From: Desulfobacteraceae bacterium
Lineage (GTDB): Bacteria; Desulfobacterota; Desulfobacteria; Desulfobacterales; Desulfobacteraceae
Direction of reading: 5' to 3'
NCBI GenBank assembly: GCA_016743945.1
Contig: JADGFI010000023.1
Span: forward strand, 1-64,000
DNA length: 64,000 bases
Under the pieces are notes generated by a model. That model searched no databases. It was not told the origin of the DNA and saw nothing but the letters and a program-made list of their open reading frames with translations. Made by a program: the position numbers and the translations under genes. The first letter of the stretch is position 1; the number at the start of each line of letters is the position of its first letter. This document shows positions 52,675 through 62,353 of this stretch, one piece after another.

Positions 52675-54180
52675 ATGAATTTTGCATCTCTTGCCTTTGT
52701 TTCCCATCCGGTCCTGGTCCTCACTGTGATCCTGCCCTTTGCCGCAGCCCTTCTCAATCTGATCTCTTATAGAAGAGAGAATGTCCGGGAATTCTGGTCT
52801 TTTGCAGGAGCCGTTCTGACCTTTGGGTCGGTGATGCTGTTGGTGCCAAAGGTTTTGTCCGGCTCCATTTTGACCTATCATCTCACCCAGATTTTACCGG
52901 GCATCAACATTTCTTTCCGGGTGGACGGACTCAGCCTTTTGTTTGCCGGGACCTCCTCCTTTTTATGGATTTTGGCCGGGTTCTATTGTATCGGCTATAT
53001 GAGAGGGCTTTCCGAACATGCCCAGACCCGGTTTTATGTCTGTTATTCAGCCGCCGTGGGCGGTGCCATGGGCGCTGCCTTTGCAGGAAACCTGTTCACC
53101 TTGTACCTGTTCTACGAGATTGTGTCCATTGTTACCTATCCCCTGGTGGCCCACCACCAGGACAAGGAAGGGTATGAAGGTGCAAAAAAATATCTGATTT
53201 ATCTGTTTTTCACCTCCAAGGCATTTTTGCTGCCGGCCATGGTGATTATTTATTTTACGGCCGGAACCCTGGAATTCACCGCTGCTGATATTGTCCAGGG
53301 AATTTTTAAAGGGGATGCCAGCCACCTGCTGGTGGCCATCTCCTATTTTCTGTGTTTGTTCGGGTTTGCCAAGGCCGGCATCATGCCCCTGCACAACTGG
53401 CTGCCCTCTGCCATGGTGGCGCCGACACCGGTCTCTGCCCTTCTCCATGCGGTGGTTGTGGTCAAGGTGGGGGTTTTCTCCATTGTCAGGGTCATGCTGT
53501 CCGTATTTGGAACGGCCCTGCTCTCAGAGTATGGCCTGGGGCTGGTCACCGCCTATATTGTTTCCTTTACCATCCTGGCCGCCTCGCTGCTCGCCCTGAC
53601 CCAGACCAACCTGAAGGCAAGGCTTGCCTACTCGACCATCAGCCAGTTATCCTACATTGTTCTGGGGGTGGCCTTGCTGACCCCCTCGGGAATTACCGGC
53701 GGCCTGATCCATATTGCCAACCATGCCTTTTCAAAAATCACCCTGTTTTTTTGCGCCGGTGCTATTTTTGTGGCCACGGGCAAAAAGCAGATCGACGAGC
53801 TTAAAGGGACCGGGTATACCATGCCCATGACCATGGCCGCCTTTGGTATTGCCTCCCTTTCCATGATCGGCGTTCCCCTGTCCTGCGGATTTGTGACCAA
53901 GTGGTTTCTGGCCGTGGGAACCATGGAGCTTAAAAACACGGGGCTTTTGATTGTGCTGCTGGCAAGTTCCCTTTTAAATGCCGGCTACTTTGTTCCGATT
54001 TTAATCAAGGCCTATTCCGGCCGCCGGCAGACACTTTCAGATCCCTTGTTCAAGAATCTTGAAACCTCCAAACTGGTGTTGTTCATGGTGCTGCCCATAA
54101 TCGTGACCGCCTTTTTTTCCCTGGCCCTGGGAATATTCCCAGATCCCTTGCTAACCCTTATTCGTCTGGTGGTAAATTAA
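52675..54180 (+). CDS. antiporter-like membrane subunit (MrpD/NuoL-M type), extra
   Basis: A 501-residue protein of about 14 helices. The pumping-channel residues are visible: the Glu of LYLFYEIVSIVTYP, Lys in FGFAKAGIMPLHNWLPSAM, Lys in HAVVVVKVGVFSI and His in HIANHAFSKITLFF. It resembles Mrp-type subunit D more than NuoL because it lacks the long C-terminal lateral helix. It is one of four antiporter-like subunits here, where a standard complex I has three. Confidence 0.85.
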   Translation: MNFASLAFVSHPVLVLTVILPFAAALLNLISYRRENVREFWSFAGAVLTFGSVMLLVPKVLSGSILTYHLTQILPGINISFRVDGLSLLFAGTSSFLWILAGFYCIGYMRGLSEHAQTRFYVCYSAAVGGAMGAAFAGNLFTLYLFYEIVSIVTYPLVAHHQDKEGYEGAKKYLIYLFFTSKAFLLPAMVIIYFTAGTLEFTAADIVQGIFKGDASHLLVAISYFLCLFGFAKAGIMPLHNWLPSAMVAPTPVSALLHAVVVVKVGVFSIVRVMLSVFGTALLSEYGLGLVTAYIVSFTILAASLLALTQTNLKARLAYSTISQLSYIVLGVALLTPSGITGGLIHIANHAFSKITLFFCAGAIFVATGKKQIDELKGTGYTMPMTMAAFGIASLSMIGVPLSCGFVTKWFLAVGTMELKNTGLLIVLLASSLLNAGYFVPILIKAYSGRRQTLSDPLFKNLETSKLVLFMVLPIIVTAFFSLALGIFPDPLLTLIRLVVN

Positions 54181-54423
54181 ATGCACAGCTTATTGACCCG
54201 TTTACGCAACCATCCAATTTTGTTAAAATTTCTGCTGCTGGGCAGTGTTGCGGCTTCCCTGGTGTTTGATTGTTTTGCTGACCGGCACGGCGCCCATTTT
54301 TGGGGGGATCATATCCAAGGATTCTGGGCAGCCTTTGCCTTTGCCGGGTGTATCTTTATGATCGCCCTGTTCAAGGGGATCTACCATGTCTTCTTGATGA
54401 AGGATATTAACTATTATGATTGA
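54181..54423 (+). CDS. small membrane protein of the nuo operon
   Basis: An 80-residue protein with two predicted helices (about 17-32 and 43-62), starting directly after the preceding stop and overlapping the next gene by 8 bases. It has no match among the 14 standard subunits. Tight coupling between two antiporter-like genes suggests a structural spacer or accessory subunit. Confidence 0.7.
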   Translation: MHSLLTRLRNHPILLKFLLLGSVAASLVFDCFADRHGAHFWGDHIQGFWAAFAFAGCIFMIALFKGIYHVFLMKDINYYD

Positions 54424-56209
54424 ACGTATTTTCATGCATCCTGCATCCTGGTTTATCCTGGCCGCTGTTTTGGCGCCGGTCCTGAAAAAGACCCGTCTGA
54501 TCAAACCCATTTTTCTGGCAGTCCCCCTGGTCGCCCTAGGGGTGATCTACCAGTTTCCGGAAACAGGGATATTCGGCAGGATCACCTGGCTAGGATTTGA
54601 TCTTGTCCTTGGCCGGGTGGATAAACTCAGTTTTATTTTTCTCCATGTTTTTGTAATCATGGCCTTCATCGGAACGCTCTATGGGCTTAAGGTGAAAGAG
54701 GCCGGTCAGAAAGCCGCCGGATTTCTCTATGTGGCAGGGGCTCTGGGCACCACCCTGGCCGGGGATTATCTCACGGTTTTTATTTTCTGGGAGCTCATGG
54801 CCTTTTCCTCTGTTTTTCTGGTCTGGTACAGCCCGAAACCCAAGGCAACAGGTGCCGGATTTCGTTACCTGCTGATCCACACCATTGGCGGGCTGATCCT
54901 GTTGGGGGGTATCCTGCTTCGCTACAAAACAACGGGGAACCTTTCCTTTGACCAATTGAATCCAAACACGGCCGGACTGGCCGAGTATCTGATCATGACC
55001 GGATTTTTACTCAACGCCGCTGTTCCCCCGCTCCATGCCTGGCTGGCAGACGCCTATCCCGAGGCCACCGTATCCGGGGCTGTTTTCATGTGCGCCTTTA
55101 CCACCAAAACGGCCGTTTATGTGCTTGCCCGGGCATTTCCCGGCTTTGACATTTTGATCATCCTGGGCGCGGTGATGACCCTGTACGGGGTATTTTATGC
55201 CGTCATTGAAAATGATGCCAGAAGAATCCTGGCCTATCACATCATCAGCCAGGTGGGGTACATGGTCTGTGCCGTGGGGATCGGGACACAGATGGCCATT
55301 AACGGCGCCTGCGCCCATGCCTATGCCCATATCCTGTACAAGGCCCTGCTGTTCATGGGCGCCGGCGCCGTCCTCCAGATGACCGGCCGATCCAAACTCA
55401 GCGAGCTGGGCGGACTTTACCGGTACATGCCCTGGGCTTTTTTCTTTACCATGATCGGCGGCATCTCTATTTCCGGCTTCCCCTTAACCTCGGGGTTTAT
55501 TTCCAAATCAATGATCATTGCAGCGGCTGGAGAAAATCACCAGCCCGTGGTTATGCTGGTGCTTTCCCTGGCTGCCGTGGGAACCTTTCTTTCCGTTGGC
55601 ATCAAACTGCCCTATTTTATCTGGTTCGGGCCTGACAAAACCTATGATCCTCCCCCCAGGGAAGCCGACTGGCACATGAACCTTGCCATGGGTCTTGCCG
55701 CCTTTTTCTGTCTGTTTCTGGGAACGGGTCCGGGCTTTAAGGCCCTGTACTCCCTGTTGCCCTATGCGGTGGACTACCATCCCTATTCCGCCTATCATTT
55801 GTCGGAAACATTCCAGATTTTAGCCTGCACCGGATTGGGCTTTTATCTGTTCATCAAGCGCCTTCAGCCCAAGGACAAGATTGCCCTGGACCTGGACGGA
55901 TTTTACAGGAAGGCAACGCCCTTGTTTCTGGCCTTTGTGAAACGCTGGCTGGGAGGGGCTGACAGGATTTTAAACTCCGTGTATAAAACCCTGGGCATCC
56001 GAATAACCAAGGCGTTGGCAAAGGGGTTTTCCCGGTTTGATGTCGACGGTATCGACTGGGCCGTTGACGGGTCAGCCAAATCGGTGTTGTCCTTTGGCGA
56101 CCAGCTCAGGCATATCCAGACAGGAAAAATTCAGCACTATATCGGCGGTGCCGTCATTTTTCTGTTTGCCGTGATTATCCTGGCCATCATGTTAAACACA
56201 GGAGCATAA
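54416..56209 (+). CDS. antiporter-like membrane subunit (NuoL/Mrp type) with long C-terminal extension
   Basis: A 597-residue protein of the proton-conducting family. Channel residues: FIFWELMAFSSVFLVWYS (Glu), LLNAAVPPLHAWLADAYPEA, FTTKTAVYVLAR (Lys) and AHAYAHILYKALLFMGAGA. After the antiporter core (about residue 450) there is a long, largely amphipathic segment ending in a hydrophobic helix (about 575-594), a plan that could supply the lateral arm usually provided by NuoL. No separate classic NuoL exists in the operon, so this is its best counterpart. Confidence 0.8.
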   Translation: MIERIFMHPASWFILAAVLAPVLKKTRLIKPIFLAVPLVALGVIYQFPETGIFGRITWLGFDLVLGRVDKLSFIFLHVFVIMAFIGTLYGLKVKEAGQKAAGFLYVAGALGTTLAGDYLTVFIFWELMAFSSVFLVWYSPKPKATGAGFRYLLIHTIGGLILLGGILLRYKTTGNLSFDQLNPNTAGLAEYLIMTGFLLNAAVPPLHAWLADAYPEATVSGAVFMCAFTTKTAVYVLARAFPGFDILIILGAVMTLYGVFYAVIENDARRILAYHIISQVGYMVCAVGIGTQMAINGACAHAYAHILYKALLFMGAGAVLQMTGRSKLSELGGLYRYMPWAFFFTMIGGISISGFPLTSGFISKSMIIAAAGENHQPVVMLVLSLAAVGTFLSVGIKLPYFIWFGPDKTYDPPPREADWHMNLAMGLAAFFCLFLGTGPGFKALYSLLPYAVDYHPYSAYHLSETFQILACTGLGFYLFIKRLQPKDKIALDLDGFYRKATPLFLAFVKRWLGGADRILNSVYKTLGIRITKALAKGFSRFDVDGIDWAVDGSAKSVLSFGDQLRHIQTGKIQHYIGGAVIFLFAVIILAIMLNTGA

Positions 56210-56216
56210 AAATTCC

Positions 56217-57797
56217 ATGGCTTATCTGATTTATAACACACTCAACTATCCGATCATTTCTCTGGTTCTTGCGTTGCCCCTGGTGGGCGCCCTGGTGACC
56301 TTGACGGTTCCCGACAGCCAGGCAAAAACCGCCTCATTCCATAAGATCTGGGGGGTGGTTGTATCCGTTGCTACCGCCATTGTTGCCCTGCCGCTGTACA
56401 CCCGGTTTGACAGTACAACCCATCTGTATCAGTTTGTTGAAAAAAGGGGATGGATTGATGCACTTCATCTTAATTATTGCGTGGGGGTGGACGGCATCAG
56501 CCTGCTTTTGGTCATGCTCACCGTATTCATCATGCCGGTGGTCCTCTTGTGTTCCTTTACCTATGTGGGCCAACGACATAAAGAGTTTGTCTTTTCTGTT
56601 CTTTTAATGGAAACCTTTATGGTGGGTGTTTTTGTCAGTCTTAACACCATTCTTTTCTTTATTTTCTGGGAAGCCATGCTCATCCCCATGTATCTGCTCA
56701 TTGCCGTCTGGGGAGGGGAGAGAAGAGATTATGCCGCCATTAAATTTTTTTTGTATACCTTGCTGGGAAGCGTCTTTCTCATTGTTGCCGTGGTCTCCAT
56801 CTATATCAAAACCGGCACCTTTTTCATCCCGGCCATCATGGACCACCCCTTTGCCCTAGAATATCAGGTTCTGATTTTCCTTGCCTTTGCCCTTGCCTTT
56901 GCCATTAAAATTCCCATGTTCCCCCTTCACACCTGGCTGCCTGCCGCCCATGTTGAGGCCCCGGCCCCGGGCAGCGTTATCCTTGCAGCAGTGATGTTGA
57001 AAATGGGAGGGTACGGATTTTTACGTTTTTGTATGCCCATCACACCGGGCGCGTTCCATGTATTTGCCCCGGCGTTTATCGTAATTTCCGTCATCTCCAT
57101 TATTGCCGGCGGGTACCTGGCCCTGGGCCAGACCGACCTGAAAAAACTGATTGCCTATTCCAGTGTGGGCCATATGGGCTTTGTGACCCTGGGCATTTTT
57201 GTGGGCTCTGCCATGGGACTGAAAGGCGCCATCCTGCAAATGATCAACCACGGCATTACCGCAGGTGCTCTTTTTGTCTGTGTGGGTCTTCTATACGAGA
57301 GAACCCATAGCCGGGAAATACAAGACAACAGCGCCCTGGGCCGGTCCATGCCTCTATTCCTCATTTTTTTTGTTGTTTTTTCCCTGTCTTCCTTCGGGTT
57401 TCCGGGAACCAATTCCTTTGTGGGCGAATTCATGATTTTAATTTCCGCCTTTCAGAAAAATATGGTCTTGGGGTTTTGCGTCATCCCGGGTGCCATTCTG
57501 GCGGCTGCCTATATGCTGCAATTGACCCAGAAAATGATCTGGGCCGATGATGACGGCCACGGCGTCGATGAATCCAGAAAAGGATGGGACCTGAATGTGA
57601 GGGAAGGACTGACCCTGTCCTTTTTTGCTGTTTTTGTATTTTGGATCGGGCTTTATCCGACCCCGTTTCTCGCCGTTATGGAAGAAAGCGTGGCCCACCT
57701 GATCCACCAGTATCACCAGGGGATCGCACTTGAAACCCAGGGCGCAGCCCATGCTGTTTTGATCTCATTGAAAGCCCTTTTGGGGTCTTTGATTTAA
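56217..57797 (+). CDS. nuoM: NADH:quinone oxidoreductase-like subunit M
   Basis: A 526-residue subunit. Clear NuoM features: VDGISLLLVMLTVFIMPVV, FFIFWEAMLIPMYLLIAVWGG, KIPMFPLHTWLPAAHVEAPAPGSVILAAVMLKMGGYG and HGITAGALFVCVG. It is 7 bases after the preceding subunit. Confidence 0.94.
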   Translation: MAYLIYNTLNYPIISLVLALPLVGALVTLTVPDSQAKTASFHKIWGVVVSVATAIVALPLYTRFDSTTHLYQFVEKRGWIDALHLNYCVGVDGISLLLVMLTVFIMPVVLLCSFTYVGQRHKEFVFSVLLMETFMVGVFVSLNTILFFIFWEAMLIPMYLLIAVWGGERRDYAAIKFFLYTLLGSVFLIVAVVSIYIKTGTFFIPAIMDHPFALEYQVLIFLAFALAFAIKIPMFPLHTWLPAAHVEAPAPGSVILAAVMLKMGGYGFLRFCMPITPGAFHVFAPAFIVISVISIIAGGYLALGQTDLKKLIAYSSVGHMGFVTLGIFVGSAMGLKGAILQMINHGITAGALFVCVGLLYERTHSREIQDNSALGRSMPLFLIFFVVFSLSSFGFPGTNSFVGEFMILISAFQKNMVLGFCVIPGAILAAAYMLQLTQKMIWADDDGHGVDESRKGWDLNVREGLTLSFFAVFVFWIGLYPTPFLAVMEESVAHLIHQYHQGIALETQGAAHAVLISLKALLGSLI

Positions 57798-57814
57798 ATA
57801 TTTTACCAATCAGG

Positions 57815-59251
57815 ATGATATATATGCATTTTTTACCTGAATTTGTTTTGATTTTTATGGCACTTTTGTTTTTTTTCCTTTCATTGGGAAAATTGCCATC
57901 AAACACCCTTCGAAGGATTGCGCTTGCCGGCGCTATCATAGCAACGGCAGCCACCATGGCAGCCTTTAATGAAACCGGGGTCTATTTTTTCAATGCCTAT
58001 AGTATCGAACCCTTTTCCCAGGTGTTTAAACTGGTCCTGTGTCTGGGATTTGCCTTTGTCATTGCCATGAGTCCCGGTCTTTTGGGGGTAAAAGAACGGC
58101 TGAATGCCGAATATTATTTTTTCCTGTTTTTAAGTATCTTCGGGCTGGTCCTGCTGGCCAGTGCAGCCGAATTTTTAACCCTGATTCTTTCATTTGAGAT
58201 TGCTTCCTTTTCAGTGTACGTGATTATTCCCTTCCGCCGAAAGGGAAAAGGCTACCGCGGCCAGATGGAAGCAACCCTGAAATATATCATGTTCGGCGCC
58301 CTTGCCACGGGGGTTACGCTTTACGGTGTCAGTTACGTTTACGGCCTCACCAATACCACTTATTTACACGAACTGGCCCAGATCGTTCCGGGTATGATCG
58401 TCCATGACCCTCTTCTGGTAGTCGGATTTACCCTGATTTTTTGCGGTATCTTTTTTAAACTGGCCTTGTTCCCCATGCATTTTTGGGCACCCGATGTTTA
58501 CCAGGGCGCCGCCAATGAGACCGCAACCTTCGTGGCCACCATGCCCAAGGTGGGAGCCACCTTGATGCTGTTACGCCTGATAACCCTTTTGGACCATGTG
58601 CCCAGTGTGCTCACCATCATTATTTCAATTCTGGCGGTATCGTCCATGACCATCGGCAACCTGTCCGCCCTTGTTCAAAAGGATATTAAACGGCTGCTGG
58701 CCTATTCCAGTATTGCCCATGCCGGATATCTCATGGTGGGATTTGCCGCAGGCAACCACCAGGGGATGGTGGCTTCTGCCTATTATATAACGGCCTACCT
58801 GTTTTTAAACATTACCTGTTTTTATGTGATTTACCACCTGGCCCCCCTGGGTAATAATATTGGATTTTCTGAAATCAGCGGACTCCACAAGCGGTCTCCT
58901 GTTCTTGCAGCCACCCTGGCCGTAGGGGCTGTGGGACTCGCCGGCCTCCCCCCGACAGCAGGCTTTATGGGCAAATTATTGGTTTTTCTGGCTGCCATTG
59001 ATAAGGGCATGTATCCGTTGGTGATCTTTGCTGTCATCAATGCGGGAATTTCCGCCTATTTTTACCTGAAACTCATCCGGGCCGCCTATACCGATGAGGC
59101 AAAAAACGATTCCCCCATTGATATGAACCTTTTTTCAAAGTGTTTGGGGTGTGTCTTGATTGTGATCATACTAGGATTGGGAATTTTTCCCAGACCCGTT
59201 ATTGCCTTGTTTGACCTGGCCATTGAAAATGCCATCCCGCTTTTTTTATAA
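57815..59251 (+). CDS. nuoN: NADH:quinone oxidoreductase-like subunit N
   Basis: A 478-residue subunit. It has FLTLILSFEIASFSVYVII, FFKLALFPMHFWAPDVYQGAANETATFVATMPKVGA and LLAYSSIAHAGYLMVGFAAG, all typical of NuoN. It ends the operon; no nuoE, nuoF or nuoG is found on either side. Confidence 0.93.
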   Translation: MIYMHFLPEFVLIFMALLFFFLSLGKLPSNTLRRIALAGAIIATAATMAAFNETGVYFFNAYSIEPFSQVFKLVLCLGFAFVIAMSPGLLGVKERLNAEYYFFLFLSIFGLVLLASAAEFLTLILSFEIASFSVYVIIPFRRKGKGYRGQMEATLKYIMFGALATGVTLYGVSYVYGLTNTTYLHELAQIVPGMIVHDPLLVVGFTLIFCGIFFKLALFPMHFWAPDVYQGAANETATFVATMPKVGATLMLLRLITLLDHVPSVLTIIISILAVSSMTIGNLSALVQKDIKRLLAYSSIAHAGYLMVGFAAGNHQGMVASAYYITAYLFLNITCFYVIYHLAPLGNNIGFSEISGLHKRSPVLAATLAVGAVGLAGLPPTAGFMGKLLVFLAAIDKGMYPLVIFAVINAGISAYFYLKLIRAAYTDEAKNDSPIDMNLFSKCLGCVLIVIILGLGIFPRPVIALFDLAIENAIPLFL

Positions 59252-59724
59252 AATAACAAGATAGCCCTGCCAGAACCGGCTGGCTCACCTGAATAAAGTG
59301 CAACTACTTTTGTCTGTTTTCTTCGAAAAAAAACTCACTCTGATAGTATTGCCTTCGGCATCGGGATATCCCAAAATAAAGCAGGTATAATTCATGAGCC
59401 CTTAGATCCGGTACTGGGGGCACTCTTTTCGATAAAATAAGAAATAATGATTTCAATGCGGGAGGATTCTGCACCCAGATTTTTTTTCATGTCTTTGAGA
59501 ACGGTGATCAAAGAGGATAAGGAAATCTGGGTCCTGACCGTATTTAAAATTTCAACAAAGGGCGAATAAATATCTGTTTGCCTCCCGGGAAGAAATGCTT
59601 TCCAGCCCTTGACACAATGCAGGTGCCGGTACTATAAAGCCAAGGCTGGCATCATTGCTGCCTGGTAATTATTTATTATTTGGAGGCTGATTTATTTTTC
59701 TGATTTCATCAACACAATTTTGTT
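59252..59724. other. gap after nuoN with a possible gene remnant
   Basis: No intact gene. A reverse-strand open frame without a start codon lies at 59392-59631 (listed separately). The 25 bases after nuoN contain a weak hairpin (CCAG with CTGG) but no T-run. Confidence 0.4.
59392..59631 (-). pseudogene. unidentified coding remnant
   Basis: The minus strand is open for 79 codons between stops at 59632-59634 and 59392-59394. The reading (HLHCVKGWKAFLPGRQTD, then SLITVLKDMKKNLGAES) looks protein-like, with alternating hydrophobic and charged residues, but has no start codon except an internal ATG. It may be the C-terminal end of a lost gene. Family not recognised. Confidence 0.3.
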
Positions 59725-60345
59725 ATGTCAACATACTACTTTGAAAAAATAAAACGTCTGCATGCCCTGGCCGAGATCGGACTTGAACTATCGGATATAT
59801 CCTATGACTGGGAACGCTACCAGGAGATCCGAGACATATGTCTGGACATGCTGGAAACAATGACCCATGTCCCCATCCAGGAGATCGTTCCGGTAATTGA
59901 AGAACGAAACGGCTACCGAACCCCAAAGGTAGATATTCGTGCCGTGGTTTTCAACGAAAAAGAACAGATCCTTCTGATACAGGAAAATGTTGACGGCTGC
60001 TGGGCCATGCCGGGTGGCTGGGCCGATATTTCCTACAGCCCGGGCGAGGTGGCCGTCAAAGAGTGCTATGAAGAAGCGGGTCTGAAGGTAAAGGCTGTAA
60101 AATTACTGGCCGTCATGGATAAACAAAAACAGGGAATGCCGCCAGCGTTCGAGTATATTTACAAAATTTATCTGCTCTGCGAAAAATTAGACGACAATAT
60201 TTCTACCGGATCGGAGACCAGTGATGTGGGCTGGTTCGATAAAAATGACCTGCCACCTCTTTCCCTTCCCAGAAATACAGCAGGACAGATATCCATGATG
60301 TACGAATATCTCCGGGGGGAAAGAATCGAGCCTTTTTTTGACTAA
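59725..60345 (+). CDS. NUDIX hydrolase
   Basis: A 206-residue protein. The N-terminal about 60 residues form the helical hairpin domain found before some NUDIX domains (FEKIKRLHALAEIGLELSDISYDWERYQ). The NUDIX box reads GGWADISYSPGEVAVKECYEEAG: the metal-binding ECYEE is present, the usual Arg before it is Lys. Likely acts on ADP-ribose, NDP-sugar or related pyrophosphates. Single gene. Confidence 0.85.
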   Translation: MSTYYFEKIKRLHALAEIGLELSDISYDWERYQEIRDICLDMLETMTHVPIQEIVPVIEERNGYRTPKVDIRAVVFNEKEQILLIQENVDGCWAMPGGWADISYSPGEVAVKECYEEAGLKVKAVKLLAVMDKQKQGMPPAFEYIYKIYLLCEKLDDNISTGSETSDVGWFDKNDLPPLSLPRNTAGQISMMYEYLRGERIEPFFD

Positions 60346-60372
60346 ACAACAATCCGGCTGATTTTTAATTAA

Positions 60373-61194
60373 TTATCCCAGGGTCTCTATATTTTCCGAT
60401 ACGACCCTGTTTTCCAGGGCACCCAGCTTTTCAATCCGTGTTTCCATCACATCCCCGGGGGTAAGATAGACCGGGGGCTTCCGGGTAAAACCGACACCGG
60501 AAGGGGTTCCTGTCAAAATCAGGGTGCCGGGCAAAAGGGTTGCAGACTGGGACAGATAGGCGATAATCCGGGCCACGGAAAAAATCATGTCGCTGGTATG
60601 GCCCTTCTGCATTGTCTTTCCATTGAGAATGCATTCAACGCTCAGATCCTGGGGGTCGCCCACCTCATCCGGGGTAACCAAAGCCGGACCAAAGGGACAA
60701 AAGGTATCAAAACTTTTCCCCTTTACCCATTGACCGCCGCCCCCATTTTTCTGCCACCGCCGGGCGGACACATCATTGGCACAGGTATAGCCCAAGACAT
60801 GGTCCAGGGCCCTGGCCTCGGACACATTTTTAACAGGGGATTTAAGGATGACACCAAGCTCTGCCTCATAATCCACCTCAGGGATCTTGGCACAGGAAAA
60901 AGGGATTTCAATGGCGTCCCCATGGGCGATGACAGAACCGGGATTTTTCATGAAAACCACCGGATACTCGGGCAATGCCATGCCGGTTTCTTGTGCATGG
61001 AGCCGGTAATTAAGACCGATACAAAAAATAGCAGCCGGTTGGATGGGGGGAAGAAGCGTTTGAACCGATATTTGCTGGCCTGTATCCAAAAACTTTGAAA
61101 AAATATCTCCCCTTAAAAGAGTAGCAGTATGGCCGTCATAGCCGGTTCCCCAAGCCATTTTTTTTTCCTTGGTCATGAATCGAATTATCTGCAT
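60373..61194 (-). CDS. fumarylacetoacetate hydrolase-family protein
   Basis: A 273-residue FAH-family enzyme. It has CIGLNYRLHAQETG, VVFMKNPGSVIAHGD, the metal ligands in EVDYEAELGVILK (Glu-x-Glu), VLGYTCANDVSARRWQKNGG, KSFDTFCPFGPALV and TGTPSGVGFTRKPPVYLTPGD. The family hydrolyses or decarboxylates 2-oxo or 2,4-dioxo acids in aromatic catabolism and related paths. It converges on the NUDIX gene. Fragments of a related second copy survive at 47103-47154. Confidence 0.88.
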   Translation of the reverse strand: MQIIRFMTKEKKMAWGTGYDGHTATLLRGDIFSKFLDTGQQISVQTLLPPIQPAAIFCIGLNYRLHAQETGMALPEYPVVFMKNPGSVIAHGDAIEIPFSCAKIPEVDYEAELGVILKSPVKNVSEARALDHVLGYTCANDVSARRWQKNGGGGQWVKGKSFDTFCPFGPALVTPDEVGDPQDLSVECILNGKTMQKGHTSDMIFSVARIIAYLSQSATLLPGTLILTGTPSGVGFTRKPPVYLTPGDVMETRIEKLGALENRVVSENIETLG

Positions 61195-61266
61195 GCTTTA
61201 TTTTCTCCTATTATTGAGATAAACCTAGGGTAATATAAACCGAAATCTCTTTATTGGGCAGTATGC

Positions 61267-62175
61267 GTGAAACCCATGGAAATGGAAAGAATTTTTAAAA
61301 ATCTTCCCCAGAAGAAAGCCGATTTAATTCTGCTCATCCTGGCATCCCAAAATATTGGTGCCCGGGTTGAAAAACAATTAACGCAAGGCAAATCCGGCCA
61401 CTGGCAATTTGATATCCTGGTATCCCGGGAGCACACGGCAGGTGCTGTCAAAAGTGTAGATCAGTATTTCCGGGAAAACAAATTTTTCGGCCTCTCCAAA
61501 AGAATCCAGGAGGTTGAAATTTCTTCTTTTAACACACCTGCCGCCTATGCGATCATGGGTCTGCTCGTTACCATCCATCTGATCTGCCTGAAGCTTTGTA
61601 TCCACAGGGAGATGATCCTAAAATTTGGTGCTTCTTCCCTGTACATTGGTCAGGGGGAGACCTTTAGAGCCATTACCGCCCTTTTTCTCCATTCAGACGG
61701 GCAGCATTTGTTGGGTAACCTGGCCGGCATTCTCATCTTTGGGGCGCCCTTGATCAGCCTGACGGGTTACGGCACCGGCCCCTTTCTCCTCCTGTGTGCC
61801 GGTACCAGCGGCAATCTGGTCAATGCATATTTTCATCAAACCGCCCTTTTGTCCATTGGAGCGTCCACAGCCATCATGGGGGCGGCCGGAGCCCTTGCCG
61901 CCTATCAGATGCGAAACAGCAATAGCCCTTTTCAATTAAACCGCCTGATTCCCTTGTTTGCCGGCGCCACCCTGGTAGGCCTGTTCAGCCAGGGAGAGCA
62001 CACAGATATCTCTGCCCATGTTTTCGGTTTTATGGCAGGTATTTTCTGGGGCTTTTTATTTTTCCCCCTTTCCAAAGTTTTACGCAAAATTTTTACGCCC
62101 GGAAGAATGGAACCTGCGGCCTTAGGTTTAGTGCTTTTCATCCTGGGATCTGCAATCTGGAACGGTGTTAATTAA
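61267..62175 (+). CDS. rhomboid-family intramembrane protease
   Basis: 302 residues from GTG 61267 (ATG 61276 is an alternative). A soluble N-terminal domain (about 1-95) precedes six membrane helices. Rhomboid landmarks: the LFLHSDGQHLLGN loop, the serine motif LSIGASTAIMGAAGALAA (GxS), and the histidine in ISAHVFGFMAGIFWG. It cleaves membrane proteins within the bilayer. Stands alone; substrate unknown. Confidence 0.85.
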   Translation: MKPMEMERIFKNLPQKKADLILLILASQNIGARVEKQLTQGKSGHWQFDILVSREHTAGAVKSVDQYFRENKFFGLSKRIQEVEISSFNTPAAYAIMGLLVTIHLICLKLCIHREMILKFGASSLYIGQGETFRAITALFLHSDGQHLLGNLAGILIFGAPLISLTGYGTGPFLLLCAGTSGNLVNAYFHQTALLSIGASTAIMGAAGALAAYQMRNSNSPFQLNRLIPLFAGATLVGLFSQGEHTDISAHVFGFMAGIFWGFLFFPLSKVLRKIFTPGRMEPAALGLVLFILGSAIWNGVN

Positions 62176-62183
62176 ATTCTTTT

Positions 62184-62206
62184 TATTAAATTCTTTTAAT
62201 TTAATA
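62184..62206. repeat. AT-only inverted repeat
   Basis: TATTAAATT (62184-62192) and AATTTAATA (62198-62206) are perfect 9-bp arms around five bases, nine bases after the rhomboid stop. Too AT-rich for a strong terminator; perhaps a weak one or a promoter-region feature of the next gene. Confidence 0.35.
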
Positions 62207-62353
62207 AACTTGTGTGCTAAGAAATCCTTTATAACAATTTGAATTGTTGCTGAAAAATAAATCTGAAGATTAACGCCTGAACCTGTCACCTTAAAAAGCA
62301 GAACCACCCCATGCAGTATTGAACCAGTATTCTTTAAATATTGGAGAAAAATA

